A DNA stretch of 64,000 nt from Dysgonomonas sp. 511 (GCF_010501105.1 NZ_QVMQ01000004.1:61796-125795), one strand, 5' to 3'. Counted from the first letter of the stretch, positions 1 to 9,466 are shown. Notes: generated by a model from the letters alone, not told the origin. Numbers and translations are program-made.

Positions 1-14
1 TAATAAAAAGACAA

Positions 15-875
15 ATGGACTCAACAAAGAAGATTAAACTGTTTACCAACAGGGATTTTAGCGACAATTTCGATTTATCGCTCACCTTCATAAAACAAAA
101 CTACGGCGCAGTAATCAAAGGCTTGCTTATACTCATACCTTTGGTATTGATTATCCAGTTTCTGATGCCGGCCACCCCTCAGGTACCTTCCAACATGAAC
201 AACATGGAGGATGTTCTAGCATTTTATGCCGAAATATTTACACCCGCCCGTATCGGGTTAAGCCTGATTTCGTGGCTTGTATCTTTAGCCCTGATGTTAT
301 ATGTTATCTCATATATGGCATTGTACTCCAAATCTGCTGACGGGGAAGTAAAAATAGGCGACGTGTGGAATAAGGTGATGAAAGTTTTTCTTCCGATACT
401 GCTGGCCACTATCCTTTTCTGTATTGCCTTTAGTGTCGGCCTTATGCTTTGTTTGATACCGGGTATTATCCTTTTTGTATATTGCGGATTCTTCCCATAT
501 GTATACCTGAACGAAGAAAAAGGCATCTTTAGCAGTTTCCAACGTAGCTTCGACCTGGTGAAAGACAACTGGTGGGTAACATTCGGCTTTGGTTTTGTAT
601 TCCTTATCCTTCTTACCATAGGATACATTATATTCTCCATTCCCGCATTTATTGCAGGATTTGGTATGGCTATAGGGTTCGACTTTTTCGGAAGCAGCAC
701 ATTTACATACATCGCTGCTGCAATTGCTCAGACAGGAGGAATCCTTCTCTCCCCAATCCTTTACATGGCTTTGGGAGTGATGTACTACGGTCATCGCTGC
801 AAAGCTGACGGTACTGACATGGAAACCGATATAGACCAAATAGGTACGGACGAAGAAAACACAAGTAACTACTAA
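15..875 (+). CDS. Integral membrane protein, first gene of a MoxR/DUF58 operon
   Basis: The 286-residue product has five or more hydrophobic segments (about residues 32-50, 78-102, 122-155, 188-215 and 230-255) and an acidic hydrophilic C-terminal tail, so it is an inner-membrane protein. It has no signal peptide. The layout resembles the membrane-domain proteins related to the glycerophosphodiesterase membrane family that often precede DUF4129/DUF4350/MoxR/DUF58 genes in Bacteroidetes; that assignment is inference and no catalytic motif is visible. The next gene starts 9 bp after the stop and the following four are equally close, so it is almost certainly co-transcribed with them. The window opens with TAATAA just before this gene, so an upstream gene of the same operon may end there. 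Confidence 0.8.
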   Translation: MDSTKKIKLFTNRDFSDNFDLSLTFIKQNYGAVIKGLLILIPLVLIIQFLMPATPQVPSNMNNMEDVLAFYAEIFTPARIGLSLISWLVSLALMLYVISYMALYSKSADGEVKIGDVWNKVMKVFLPILLATILFCIAFSVGLMLCLIPGIILFVYCGFFPYVYLNEEKGIFSSFQRSFDLVKDNWWVTFGFGFVFLILLTIGYIIFSIPAFIAGFGMAIGFDFFGSSTFTYIAAAIAQTGGILLSPILYMALGVMYYGHRCKADGTDMETDIDQIGTDEENTSNY

Positions 876-884
876 GCTAAAACA

Positions 885-1640
885 TTGAAAGCGGTCGGAC
901 TGAAAAATAGATTGGTTAAGGGCATTCTGGTAATGCTCTTAGCCTGTATATATATACCTCTTTCGGCCCAAACTGATTCCATCGCCCACGTACAAGCGTC
1001 GCAAACGACCGAAAGTGTAGCATTCAGGGTTCCCGATAAATCGAAAATCGAGAAATACCGGAACGACAGCCGCTTCAATTACGAAGAAAAAGTAAGAAAA
1101 ACAGGCTCTATCTCTTTCTTCGACAAAATACTGCGGTGGATATCCGACCTCTTTGGCGATGGAGTAGGCACATTCACCAGTTCCGGCATTCCGGGAATGC
1201 TGGTTGTTGTGGTAATCATTATCGTTATTTGCATCATCGTATTGAAACTATTGGGTGTAGATTACAGGACTATATTCGGAAAGAAAACACTCGATACGGC
1301 CGAGATAGATATATATACGGAAAATGTACACGAAATGGACTTCGATTCGCTGATAGCGAATGCCATTCAGAATAAAGATTTCCGCCTGGCTATACGTTTC
1401 CTTTATCTGAAAAACCTGAAAGTGCTTTCCGACAGGGAGATAATAAAATGGAATGCCAACAAGACCAACTACAGCTACCAATACGAAATAAAAAACAACG
1501 ACCTGCGATCCAGATTTCTGGAGACTACACTTATTTTCGACTATATATGGTATGGCGAATTTCCTGTAGAAGAACAGGGTTTTGCTGATATACGTACACG
1601 TATGAACGACTTTAACAGGATGATAGCTAATGGGAAATAA
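885..1640 (+). CDS. DUF4129-type membrane protein
   Basis: The 251-residue product has an N-terminal signal-like segment (about residues 11-29, ending S-A-Q), a short periplasmic part, one strong transmembrane helix near residues 103-124 and a cytoplasmic domain of about 125 residues. The cytoplasmic domain has the look of DUF4129, a family regularly encoded beside MoxR ATPases and DUF58 proteins. The start chosen is a TTG at 885. The first in-frame ATG, at 933, lies inside the hydrophobic stretch and would remove the basic n-region, so TTG fits better. The stop overlaps the start of the DUF4350 gene by 11 bp, which suggests translational coupling. The molecular function is not known. Confidence 0.75.
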   Translation: MKAVGLKNRLVKGILVMLLACIYIPLSAQTDSIAHVQASQTTESVAFRVPDKSKIEKYRNDSRFNYEEKVRKTGSISFFDKILRWISDLFGDGVGTFTSSGIPGMLVVVVIIIVICIIVLKLLGVDYRTIFGKKTLDTAEIDIYTENVHEMDFDSLIANAIQNKDFRLAIRFLYLKNLKVLSDREIIKWNANKTNYSYQYEIKNNDLRSRFLETTLIFDYIWYGEFPVEEQGFADIRTRMNDFNRMIANGK

Positions 1641-2958
1641 GACGATTATTGCATTGGCAGCAGCAACATTCCTCCTGCTTATCGGCTTGTCGTACTGCCG
1701 GTCGAAGGCCGATCAGCAGATAGACTGGTCGCCAAACTTTTACAATAGCAAGACCAGCCCCTACGGCACATATATCACCTATCAGTTGTTGGAAGACATC
1801 TTTAACAAAAAAAACATCCGCGCTACACGCTTGCCGATATACAACAACCTGAAAAACACCATCGACAACGAGATATATTATCCGCAGGATTACGAATACA
1901 CCAAAACCGAAGAAACGTATATAGCTGATGACGGAGAAGCTGATGGCGACTATGCAACCAGTCCCTCGCCGTCTGCTGCCATAATAGACTGGTACAATAG
2001 CCTTGCAGATATAAAAGACACTACCTCCTACGTCTTTATAAATGATTCGTTTGAGATGACCGGACTCGACCGCGAATACCTGCTCGACTATGCAGGCATA
2101 GGGAATAACATATTTATATCGGCAGAAACATTCGACCACCAGTTTTTGGATACACTGGGCATAAAGACCAAAAAGGAATTCTTTGCTTCGGATTCTGTCT
2201 ATGCTTTGACCGACTATGGCAATAGGGACTATACTTTTTCCAATATATACAGTTACACCAAATTAAAATTTGAAGACTGCCCTTATCCTGTACGCGTATT
2301 GGCTACCAATTCGACAAAAGGAGCCGTATTCATCCGGATAAAATACGGAAAAGGACATATATACCTCCATACAGTGCCCACGGCTTTTACCAATATAAAT
2401 ATGTTGCGTAAAGACAAATACGATTTCGGTTTCCGATGCCTGTCTTACCTGCCGCAAAACAGTAAGATATTGTGGGACGAATACCAAAAACAGGGAATGG
2501 TGGGCGAAGGCACCAACCTGAAAATGATGCTTGCATATCCTCCGCTACGTATAGCATGGTATATAATATTGGCGGGATTGCTGCTGTTTATGATATTCCG
2601 TTCGAAACGTACGCAACGCATTATTCCGGTTATAAACCCTCCTGTAAATTCCTCGCTGGAGTTTTTGGACGTACTGAGCAACCTTTATTATAAGAAAAAA
2701 GATTTTCATTATATAATAGAAAAACGGCAGGCTTACTTACTCGATTTTATCCGGAAAAACTATTATATGCCGACCGAAAATATAGACGAGCATTTTGTCA
2801 GCATGCTGGCTGCCAAATCGGGTATGGAAGCGGGTAAGATAAAGGAAATGTTCCTTGTATATAAGGATATGGCATCCCTTGCCTATATTCCAAACGAGAG
2901 CTTCCTGAAATACAACAGCCTGCTCGAAGAGTTTTATAAAGAAGCAAAAAATAAATAA
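1630..2958 (+). CDS. DUF4350 domain protein
   Basis: The 442-residue product starts with a transmembrane anchor (about residues 4-22), has a soluble domain of about 280 residues facing away from the cytoplasm, a second helix near residues 305-325 and a cytoplasmic tail of about 115 residues. This matches the DUF4350 proteins, whose extracytoplasmic domain has a class I glutamine-amidotransferase-like fold without an obvious active site. It overlaps the preceding DUF4129 gene by 11 bp and is followed 11 bp later by a MoxR ATPase. The whole set probably forms a membrane complex assembled or remodelled by the ATPase. The role is inferred from neighbours only. Confidence 0.78.
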   Translation: MGNKTIIALAAATFLLLIGLSYCRSKADQQIDWSPNFYNSKTSPYGTYITYQLLEDIFNKKNIRATRLPIYNNLKNTIDNEIYYPQDYEYTKTEETYIADDGEADGDYATSPSPSAAIIDWYNSLADIKDTTSYVFINDSFEMTGLDREYLLDYAGIGNNIFISAETFDHQFLDTLGIKTKKEFFASDSVYALTDYGNRDYTFSNIYSYTKLKFEDCPYPVRVLATNSTKGAVFIRIKYGKGHIYLHTVPTAFTNINMLRKDKYDFGFRCLSYLPQNSKILWDEYQKQGMVGEGTNLKMMLAYPPLRIAWYIILAGLLLFMIFRSKRTQRIIPVINPPVNSSLEFLDVLSNLYYKKKDFHYIIEKRQAYLLDFIRKNYYMPTENIDEHFVSMLAAKSGMEAGKIKEMFLVYKDMASLAYIPNESFLKYNSLLEEFYKEAKNK

Positions 2959-2969
2959 AAACAACATAT

Positions 2970-3944
2970 ATGTCAGAATTAGAGTTCCAGTCAAGAATAG
3001 ACTTTTCCGAATTGAGCCAAAACGTTCAGGAAATAAAGAATGAGATAGGACGCGTCATTGTCGGCCAGCACCAGCTGATAGAACAAATGATAGTAGCCAT
3101 ACTTGCTAACGGGCATATACTTGTAGAAGGAGTTCCCGGAGTGGCAAAAACACTATCGGCTAAGTTATTGGCAAAAACCGTAGATGTCGCTTTCAGCCGC
3201 ATACAATTCACACCCGACCTTATGCCGTCCGACGTATTGGGAACAAGCGTATTCCTGCCCGGTTCGGCAAAGTTTGAATTTAAGAAAGGGCCTATCTTCT
3301 CCAATATAGTACTGATAGACGAAATAAACCGTTCGCCGGCCAAGACACAGGCCGCCTTGTTCGAAGTAATGGAAGAAAGGCAGATAACAAACGATGGTAC
3401 TACATACACAATGGATTACCCGTTTCTGGTAATGGCTACGCAAAACCCGATAGAACAGGAAGGTACTTACCGCCTGCCGGAAGCACAACTCGACCGTTTC
3501 CTATTCAAAATTGTGGTAGACTATCCCAACATAGAAGAAGAAGTAGCCATACTGGACAGGCAGCACAAAGGCGAACTGTCTGCCGAGGTAGGAATAAACA
3601 AAGTACTGACGGCTCAGAAACTAAACAGCCTGCGCCAGGCCATCGAAAAGGTGATGGTAGAACCTCACCTGCTGCAATACATTGCACAGATAGTATCGTC
3701 TACCCGCCAAAGCCCGTGGATTACACTGGGTGCTTCGCCGAGGGCATCGCTGGCTATACTGAATGCCTCGAAAGCATTGGCAGCCATTAGAGGGCGCGAC
3801 TTTATCACCCCCGACGACATTAAAGAAATAGCTGTACCCGTACTTCGCCACAGGATATTGTTAACACCCGAAAAAGAAATGGACGGTACCAGTACCGATA
3901 CAATTATATGCCAACTGATAGACAAAACGGAGGTTCCCCGCTAA
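2970..3944 (+). CDS. MoxR-family AAA+ ATPase
   Basis: The 324-residue product is a complete MoxR (AAA_3) ATPase. The Walker A motif GVPGVAKT is at residues 54-61, Walker B VLIDEIN is near 115-121, and a sensor region MATQNPIEQEGTY is near residue 152. The C-terminal lid domain carries the ASPRAS motif. MoxR proteins act as chaperone-like ATPases, typically with a von Willebrand or DUF58 partner, to mature or insert partner complexes. Here the partner gene (DUF58) starts inside the last 37 bp of this gene, in another frame. The protein is cytoplasmic with no signal peptide. The specific client is unknown. Confidence 0.93.
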   Translation: MSELEFQSRIDFSELSQNVQEIKNEIGRVIVGQHQLIEQMIVAILANGHILVEGVPGVAKTLSAKLLAKTVDVAFSRIQFTPDLMPSDVLGTSVFLPGSAKFEFKKGPIFSNIVLIDEINRSPAKTQAALFEVMEERQITNDGTTYTMDYPFLVMATQNPIEQEGTYRLPEAQLDRFLFKIVVDYPNIEEEVAILDRQHKGELSAEVGINKVLTAQKLNSLRQAIEKVMVEPHLLQYIAQIVSSTRQSPWITLGASPRASLAILNASKALAAIRGRDFITPDDIKEIAVPVLRHRILLTPEKEMDGTSTDTIICQLIDKTEVPR

Positions 3945-5275
3945 TACGGTTTTTTAAGAGCCTGTACCTTACAAACCGTTTCTTCATCGCACTAGCCATA
4001 TGTGTGTTGGGGTTTTTCGCCGTGTTTATATTCGAAGAGTTTTTCTTCCTGATGCAGATAGCTTTTGGCGTATTTTGCGTATTTATCCTTTTGGATATAA
4101 TCACGGTTTACCGCCAGCGCAGGGGAATTACGGCATCGCGTACCTGTCCCGACAGGATGTCGAACGGAGATATAAACACTATATCTATTACCCTTACCAA
4201 CCGGTATCCCTATAGGTTGAGGTTGAAAATAATAGAGGAAGTCCCTTTCCAGTTTCAGAAAAGGAATCTGATATATTCCATATCGCTGGGTGTAGACAAG
4301 TCGGAAACCGTTTACTACGATCTGCGCCCCACCGAAAGAGGGGAGTATGAGTTTGGAGCACTGAACATCTATGCCGAAGGAATGTTCGGCTTTGTAAGCA
4401 AGAGGTATATATTCGACAACCATAAGAAAGTAGCCGTATATCCGTCATTCATCGAAATGCGGAAATACGAACTGTTGGCGGCATCACACCGCCTTACCGA
4501 TTATGGTATCAAAAAGATCAGGCGTATAGGGCATGCTACCGAGTTCGACCAGATAAAGCATTATACAATGGGCGACGACCCGCGCACTATCAACTATAAG
4601 GCTACGGCACGGATGAACCAGTTGATGGTAAACACCTATCAGGAGGAAAAATCGCAGCCTGTATATTGCCTTATCGACAAGGGGCGGACCATGAAAATGC
4701 CGTTCGAAGAAATGACCTTGCTCGATTATGCCATCAATTCTACCCTTATGGTATGCAGCACGGCGCTCAACAAAGGCGACAAAGCCGGACTGATAACCTT
4801 CTCGAAAAATATCGACGAGATACTGCCTGCCGACAAAAACCGCCGTCAACGAAACAACATACTGGAGACGCTTTATGCACAGACTACCGATTATAAAGAA
4901 TCGGATTACGAAAAACTGTACATAGCTGTAAGGAGGAAGATATCGCAACGCAGCCTTATTATACTTTACACCAACTTCGAAACGGTAAATGGTATGCGCC
5001 GCCAGTTGAGATATTTGAGCCGCCTGGCTAAAGACCACTTGGTTTTAGTGTCATTCTTCCTCAACTCCGAGTTTAACGAAGTATTGGATACTACACCTAA
5101 CAATCTGGATGAGACGTTCCGCAAAGGGATTGCCGAAAAGCTGTCGAACGACAAATTCCTGATCGTAAAGGAACTGAACAGGCATGGTATTCATACCATA
5201 TTGTCGAAACCGGAAAACCTGACTATAAATTCTATCAACAAATACCTTGAGTTTAAAGCAAGGGGATTAATCTGA
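3908..5275 (+). CDS. DUF58 domain protein
   Basis: The 455-residue product has two adjacent N-terminal transmembrane helices (about residues 22-60), a beta-rich middle and a C-terminal DUF58 domain followed by a von Willebrand-like region. The DUF58 hallmark G-x-G/D-D-P-R-x-I-N is present as GDDPRTINYK near residue 220. DUF58 proteins pair with MoxR ATPases. The ATG at 3908 lies inside the moxR gene and gives a 37-bp overlap. No other good start keeps the helices, so the overlap is likely real. The ybeY gene follows 6 bp after the stop. Confidence 0.88.
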   Translation: MPTDRQNGGSPLIRFFKSLYLTNRFFIALAICVLGFFAVFIFEEFFFLMQIAFGVFCVFILLDIITVYRQRRGITASRTCPDRMSNGDINTISITLTNRYPYRLRLKIIEEVPFQFQKRNLIYSISLGVDKSETVYYDLRPTERGEYEFGALNIYAEGMFGFVSKRYIFDNHKKVAVYPSFIEMRKYELLAASHRLTDYGIKKIRRIGHATEFDQIKHYTMGDDPRTINYKATARMNQLMVNTYQEEKSQPVYCLIDKGRTMKMPFEEMTLLDYAINSTLMVCSTALNKGDKAGLITFSKNIDEILPADKNRRQRNNILETLYAQTTDYKESDYEKLYIAVRRKISQRSLIILYTNFETVNGMRRQLRYLSRLAKDHLVLVSFFLNSEFNEVLDTTPNNLDETFRKGIAEKLSNDKFLIVKELNRHGIHTILSKPENLTINSINKYLEFKARGLI

Positions 5276-5281
5276 AAACAT

Positions 5282-5701
5282 ATGGCCATATCGTATAATG
5301 CAGAGGATGTAAAGATGCCTCCGATAAAGAAACGGGCGACTACCGAATGGATAAAGAAAGTAGCGGAATCGTATGGAAAGAAAGCAGGCGATATCGGTTA
5401 TTTGTTCTGCTCGGACGAAAAAATACTGGAAGTAAATAAGGAGTACCTGCAACACGACTATTATACCGACATTATCACCTTCGACTATAGCGAAAACGAT
5501 ATTATCAGCGGGGATATATTTATCAGCCTCGACACCGTGAAGAGCAATGCAGAGCAACTATCTGTCGGCTACAACGACGAACTACACAGGGTGATCATAC
5601 ACGGCATACTTCACCTCTGCGGTATAAAAGACAAGTCTGCCGACGAAGAAGCACAGATGAGAGAGGCCGAAAACAAGGCACTCGCCATGTTGCTATCCTG
5701 A
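5282..5701 (+). CDS. ybeY: rRNA maturation factor YbeY (endoribonuclease)
   Basis: The 139-residue product has the UPF0054/YbeY core: the T-D-I-I-T-F strand near residue 62 and the zinc site motif H107-G-I-L-H111-L-C-G. YbeY is a zinc-dependent endoribonuclease involved in 16S rRNA 3'-end maturation and ribosome quality control. In the E. coli-type motif HGxLHLxGyDH the third ligand is histidine; here position 117 is aspartate (H-x3-H-x5-D). I recall similar substitutions in other Bacteroidetes, so it need not mean loss of function. The gene sits 6 bp downstream of the DUF58 gene and is probably read from the same transcript. It converges with the glycosyltransferase-like gene, with 8 bp between their stops. 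Confidence 0.92.
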   Translation: MAISYNAEDVKMPPIKKRATTEWIKKVAESYGKKAGDIGYLFCSDEKILEVNKEYLQHDYYTDIITFDYSENDIISGDIFISLDTVKSNAEQLSVGYNDELHRVIIHGILHLCGIKDKSADEEAQMREAENKALAMLLS

Positions 5702-5709
5702 TTAATCTG

Positions 5710-6558
5710 TCAGAAGCGGTCTTTGAACCAATATTTTATCGCCCACAACCTCCTGTATAGCTTCCTCAGCCTGAAACGGTGTTTATAATGATACTTGCTG
5801 GTATAATACTTGTCGCGGCGGGCTTGTATCGGATAATTGTCGAGCAACGACCAGTCGCGTTGAAAAATCTCATTGGTAGATATTTCTGCAATCCCGTATT
5901 TCTTACCTAAGATGGAATAAATGCTCTGGTCGTGGCGGTTTTCCTTAAATCCGGGAAGGTTGGCCACGCGCGAAGGCGAATCTGTCGCCAGGCTGTAATC
6001 GTCGAGATAAGCCTGATACCAGTCTTTTACAAACTGCATCACCAACGGGCTTTTCTTAAAGAATATGATTGTGGACTCGAATTGCGGTGTGTGTGTATAG
6101 GCTTTATCGTCGTAAACCCCGTAATAGGCAAAGACATCGCCCTTTGTCCATTCGTATTCATAATAGAGAGTTTCGGGCATACCGTTGTAACTCTTCTCCT
6201 GACTTTTCACACCTAAGATGCCTGTAGGCGTATTCTCCACCATATCGTAATACTCCTGCATCCGCTTATGCCCTTTCGGGTTCAGGTAGCAGCCGATATC
6301 GGAATAAAGCAGCACATCGCCATCGTCCATTTCCTCCAGGATGCGAAGTATAAAATAGGGCTTCCAGCACCAATAGCCGAATCCCCGCGAATAGGGAATC
6401 AGGTAACGCCCCCACCTTTCGTAGAAATCTTTATCGAGGTCTTTTTCACAGATAGTATATACCTGGTCGAACATAGCCATACTTTCCGCCATTTGCCTGA
6501 AACGGGGAAATCCTTCGGTAAGGTAATAGCTGCCAAACGTACAGATGGCTTTTTTCAT
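5710..6558 (-). CDS. Putative glycosyltransferase-like protein
   Basis: The 282-residue soluble protein has no signal peptide. Features suggesting a GT-A type sugar transferase are a central Y-S-D-I-G segment after a hydrophobic strand (D-V-L-L-Y-S-D-I-G, near residues 79-87, a DxD-like metal site), a W-C-W-K-P-Y motif near residue 63 and a very basic, aromatic C-terminal tail. It may act on capsule or lipopolysaccharide sugars, but no acceptor or donor can be read from sequence. It lies 87 bp downstream of guaA on the same strand, separated by a good terminator hairpin, so it is probably not simply a guaA operon member. I do not recognise the exact family. Confidence 0.6.
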   Translation of the reverse strand: MKKAICTFGSYYLTEGFPRFRQMAESMAMFDQVYTICEKDLDKDFYERWGRYLIPYSRGFGYWCWKPYFILRILEEMDDGDVLLYSDIGCYLNPKGHKRMQEYYDMVENTPTGILGVKSQEKSYNGMPETLYYEYEWTKGDVFAYYGVYDDKAYTHTPQFESTIIFFKKSPLVMQFVKDWYQAYLDDYSLATDSPSRVANLPGFKENRHDQSIYSILGKKYGIAEISTNEIFQRDWSLLDNYPIQARRDKYYTSKYHYKHRFRLRKLYRRLWAIKYWFKDRF

Positions 6559-6585
6559 TGGGCTGGTTTTTAGAATATTCTACTA

Positions 6586-6616
6586 CAAAAATAGCAGGAA
6601 TATTTCATTCCTGCTA
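6586..6616 (-). terminator. Rho-independent terminator of guaA
   Basis: There is a perfect 10-bp stem (6592-6601 with 6607-6616) and a 5-nt loop. On the minus strand it is followed by TTTTTGT. It lies 30 bp after the guaA stop and before the glycosyltransferase-like gene. Confidence 0.8.
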
Positions 6617-6645
6617 CTGTCTTATTTATTTTAAGTTTTTGGCTA

Positions 6646-8166
6646 CTACTCCCACTCGATGGTTGCAGGCGGTTTCGACGATATGTCGTAAACTACACGG
6701 TTCACGCCTTTTACTTTATTGATAATCTCGTTCGACACTTTGGCCAGGAACTCATAAGGCAAATGCGCCCAATCGGCAGTCATGGCATCGGTAGATGTCA
6801 CCGCACGCAAGGCGATTGTGTTTTCATAAGTTCTCTCATCTCCCATCACTCCTACCGAGCGAACCGGCAACAGGATAGCCCCTGCCTGCCAAACCTGATC
6901 GTAAAGACCATGCTCACGAAGCAAACGGATATAGACATCATCGGCATTTTGGAGTATTTCTATTCTTTCGGGTGTTATCTCGCCCAACAGGCGGATACCC
7001 AGACCCGGCCCCGGGAACGGATGGCGTTTGATGAGATGGTCTTTCATACCAAGTTCGAGCCCTACCCTGCGCACTTCGTCTTTGAAGAGCAGGCGAAGCG
7101 GCTCAACCAGTTTGAGATCCATTTTCTCAGGCAAACCTCCTACATTGTGGTGCGACTTGATAACATGGCCTGTTATCGACATCGATTCGATAATGTCGGG
7201 GTAGATAGTACCCTGCCCCAGCCATTTTATATCTTTCAGTTTATGGGCTTCTTCGTCGAATACGTCGATAAAGCCTTTACCTATTATTTTTCGTTTTTGT
7301 TCCGGATCGGTAACACCGGCCAATGCTTTATAGAAACGCGCTTTTGCATCTACACCGATAACGTTCAGCCCCAGATGCTCGTAGTCGCGAAGCACATTTT
7401 CAAATTCATTCTTACGCAACAAACCGTGATCGACAAACACACAGGTAAGGTTTTTACCTATCGCCCTGTTGAGCAATACTGCCGTTACGGACGAGTCTAC
7501 TCCACCCGACAATGCAAGTATCACTTTGTCATCGCCTAGTTGCTGTTTCAGTTCGGCTACTGTAGAATCTATAAATGATGCCGGACTCCAATTCCTGCCA
7601 ACCTTGCAGATGTTGAGGAAATTGCTTAGCAGGCGAGTTCCGTCTGTTGTATGGAATACTTCGGGATGGAACTGCACAGCCCATGTTTCTTCTCCATTTA
7701 TCTTATATGCAGCCGTAGCCACATCATCGGTGCTGGCTATTACTTCGAAATTATCAGGCAACAATGTGATAGAATCGCCATGCGACATCCACACCTGCGT
7801 ACCTTCGGCAATGCCATCGAACAGGGGAGTGCCTTGTTTTATTTTCGAAAGATGCGCACGGCCGTATTCGCGGGTACTGCTTTTTTCCACTTTTCCACCT
7901 GAACTATATGCCAGATATTGTGCGCCATAGCATATACCCAATACAGGATATTTTCCGCGAATCTGGCTAAGATCGGGTTTAAACGAATTTTCATCGTTTA
8001 CCGAAAAAGGGCTGCCCGACAGGATAACACCTTTTACCGACTCATCGCCAAACGGGAATTTATTGTACGGTACTATTTCACAGTAAGTATTGAGTTCTCT
8101 GACCCTGCGGCCAATAAGCTGGGTGGTTTGTGACCCAAAATCGAGGATGATGATTTTCTCTTGCAT
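6646..8166 (-). CDS. guaA: GMP synthase (glutamine-hydrolysing)
   Basis: The 506-residue protein converts XMP to GMP with ATP and glutamine, the last step of de novo guanine nucleotide synthesis. The N-terminal class I glutamine amidotransferase domain has the nucleophile Cys79 in GICYGAQ and the H-P-E triad segment in QFHPEVFHT. It is followed by the ATP-pyrophosphatase domain with the P-loop SGGVDSS near residue 220, and the C-terminal dimerisation domain ending in KPPATIEWE, the usual GuaA terminus. Length and domain order are typical. A TATCTTTG promoter element lies 40 bp upstream and a strong hairpin terminator follows the stop, so it is likely its own transcription unit. Confidence 0.98.
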   Translation of the reverse strand: MQEKIIILDFGSQTTQLIGRRVRELNTYCEIVPYNKFPFGDESVKGVILSGSPFSVNDENSFKPDLSQIRGKYPVLGICYGAQYLAYSSGGKVEKSSTREYGRAHLSKIKQGTPLFDGIAEGTQVWMSHGDSITLLPDNFEVIASTDDVATAAYKINGEETWAVQFHPEVFHTTDGTRLLSNFLNICKVGRNWSPASFIDSTVAELKQQLGDDKVILALSGGVDSSVTAVLLNRAIGKNLTCVFVDHGLLRKNEFENVLRDYEHLGLNVIGVDAKARFYKALAGVTDPEQKRKIIGKGFIDVFDEEAHKLKDIKWLGQGTIYPDIIESMSITGHVIKSHHNVGGLPEKMDLKLVEPLRLLFKDEVRRVGLELGMKDHLIKRHPFPGPGLGIRLLGEITPERIEILQNADDVYIRLLREHGLYDQVWQAGAILLPVRSVGVMGDERTYENTIALRAVTSTDAMTADWAHLPYEFLAKVSNEIINKVKGVNRVVYDISSKPPATIEWE

Positions 8167-8205
8167 AGAGGGTTAAATAAGTGAGAATTTCTGCTTTTAT
8201 GCACA

Positions 8206-8213
8206 CAAAGATA
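8206..8213 (-). promoter_or_regulatory. Bacteroidetes -7 element for guaA
   Basis: TATCTTTG on the minus strand matches the Bacteroidetes -7 consensus TAnnTTTG and sits 40 bp upstream of the guaA start. The -33 element is not clear. Confidence 0.5.
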
Positions 8214-8335
8214 ATTCATTTTTTGCACATCTAAAATATTTTTTAAGATGGAGTTTACAGAGCTTTATAGAGCATGTTATACACTATGAGATTCATCGTG
8301 TGCCTTTTATCACAAAGGAAACTATTTGGATCTGA

Positions 8336-9256
8336 TTATTTTGAAAACAACCGCCCCTGATATGTTCCTCTTTCGGCAAAGCGTTTCTTTATTTTTGCTG
8401 TAAACTCAAAGTTCTTCAAACCCCAGTCGGGGGCTATCAGTAATTGTTTCGGCGATTGCGATATAAAGCGTTCGATAACTAAATCGGGATTTAATTTTTC
8501 GGTAAAGTCGATGCACAGGTCTATATATTCGTCTACATCGAAGAGGTGAAACCATTCGGGATGTTCGCGATATTGCTTTGCCATCACCGTCCCTTTTATC
8601 AGTTGCAACTGGTGAAGTTTTATCGTTGTCAAAGGAAGGTTCGCTATTTTTCCGGTATATGCCAGTATTTGCTCCCTGCTCTCGTGCGGCAGGCCTAGTA
8701 TAAAATGTGTGCCTGTATAGATTCCTTTTCCGGCTGTCTTACAGATAGCTTCTTCGCTTTCGGCAAAGGTGTGCCCCCTGTTTATAAATTGCAGCGTGGA
8801 GTCGAGGGTGGATTCCAACCCGTATTCTATAACCAAGAATGTTTTTTTTGCCAATTCCGAAAAATAGTCGAGCAGTTCGTCGGGCATACAGTCGGGGCGC
8901 GTGCCGATAATCAGCCCTACTACATTGGGATATGCCAAAGCCTCTTCGTACAGGGCTATAAGCTTATCTACGCTATCGTAGGTGTTGGTATATGACTGGA
9001 AGTATGCCAGATACTTCATTTCAGGATATTTATACGAAAAGAAACTGATACCATCGCGCAGCTGTTCGCTTACGGTCAATTGTGTACTGCCATAACCGGG
9101 ACTGAAACTCTGGTTGTTGCAATAGGTACACCCGCCTACGCCTTTCAGCCCGTCGCGGTTGGGACAGGTGAAGCCGGCATTGACAGATATTTTCTGCACC
9201 TTGTAGGGGAAGTGTAGAGACAGAAAATCTGCAAACTCTTTATAGTATTTATCCAT
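8336..9256 (-). CDS. TIGR01212-family radical SAM protein (YhcC-like)
   Basis: The 306-residue protein carries the radical SAM iron-sulfur cluster cysteines in the unusual spacing of this family: C-P-N-R-D-G-x5-C-T-Y-C near residues 29-43 (C-x9-10-C-x2-C). Further typical segments are YFQSYTNTYD and GLPHE. It is related to the N-terminal part of Elp3-like proteins. The reaction of the YhcC/TIGR01212 family is not established. The coding region is monocistronic, with 169 bp to guaA downstream and a 360-bp gene-free stretch upstream. Confidence 0.9.
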   Translation of the reverse strand: MDKYYKEFADFLSLHFPYKVQKISVNAGFTCPNRDGLKGVGGCTYCNNQSFSPGYGSTQLTVSEQLRDGISFFSYKYPEMKYLAYFQSYTNTYDSVDKLIALYEEALAYPNVVGLIIGTRPDCMPDELLDYFSELAKKTFLVIEYGLESTLDSTLQFINRGHTFAESEEAICKTAGKGIYTGTHFILGLPHESREQILAYTGKIANLPLTTIKLHQLQLIKGTVMAKQYREHPEWFHLFDVDEYIDLCIDFTEKLNPDLVIERFISQSPKQLLIAPDWGLKNFEFTAKIKKRFAERGTYQGRLFSK

Positions 9257-9262
9257 TATTTA

Positions 9263-9292
9263 TGTCAATCAGTCGTTAAGTTATTATGTTCT
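9263..9292. repeat. Short dispersed repeat, copy 1
   Basis: The segment beginning tgtcaatcagt matches 63817-63845 with two substitutions and one single-base gap. It lies just upstream of the TIGR01212 gene. Confidence 0.45.
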
Positions 9293-9400
9293 ATTATATA
9301 CTACGCACAATCACGGGCTTCTTGTGTTCCTTTTGGCCTAAGCCCCAGAAGGGTATGGTAGGGTAAACACATGAAAAATAGTATTCCAGTTTTGACTACC

Positions 9401-9466
9401 GTAGGGGCGAATTATCATTCGCCCGAAATAGAAAAAATCAGCGGGCGAATGATAATTCGCCCCTAC
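9401..9466. repeat. Perfect long-stem hairpin repeat
   Basis: The arms 9401-9425 and 9442-9466 are exact reverse complements (25 bp) around a 16-nt AT-rich loop. The arm begins gtaggggcgaattatcattc. It is a palindromic REP-like unit between two - strand genes. It lacks a T-run, so it is unlikely to be a simple terminator. Similar GTAGGGGCGAAT-type palindromes are, as I recall, scattered in many bacterial genomes. Confidence 0.75.
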
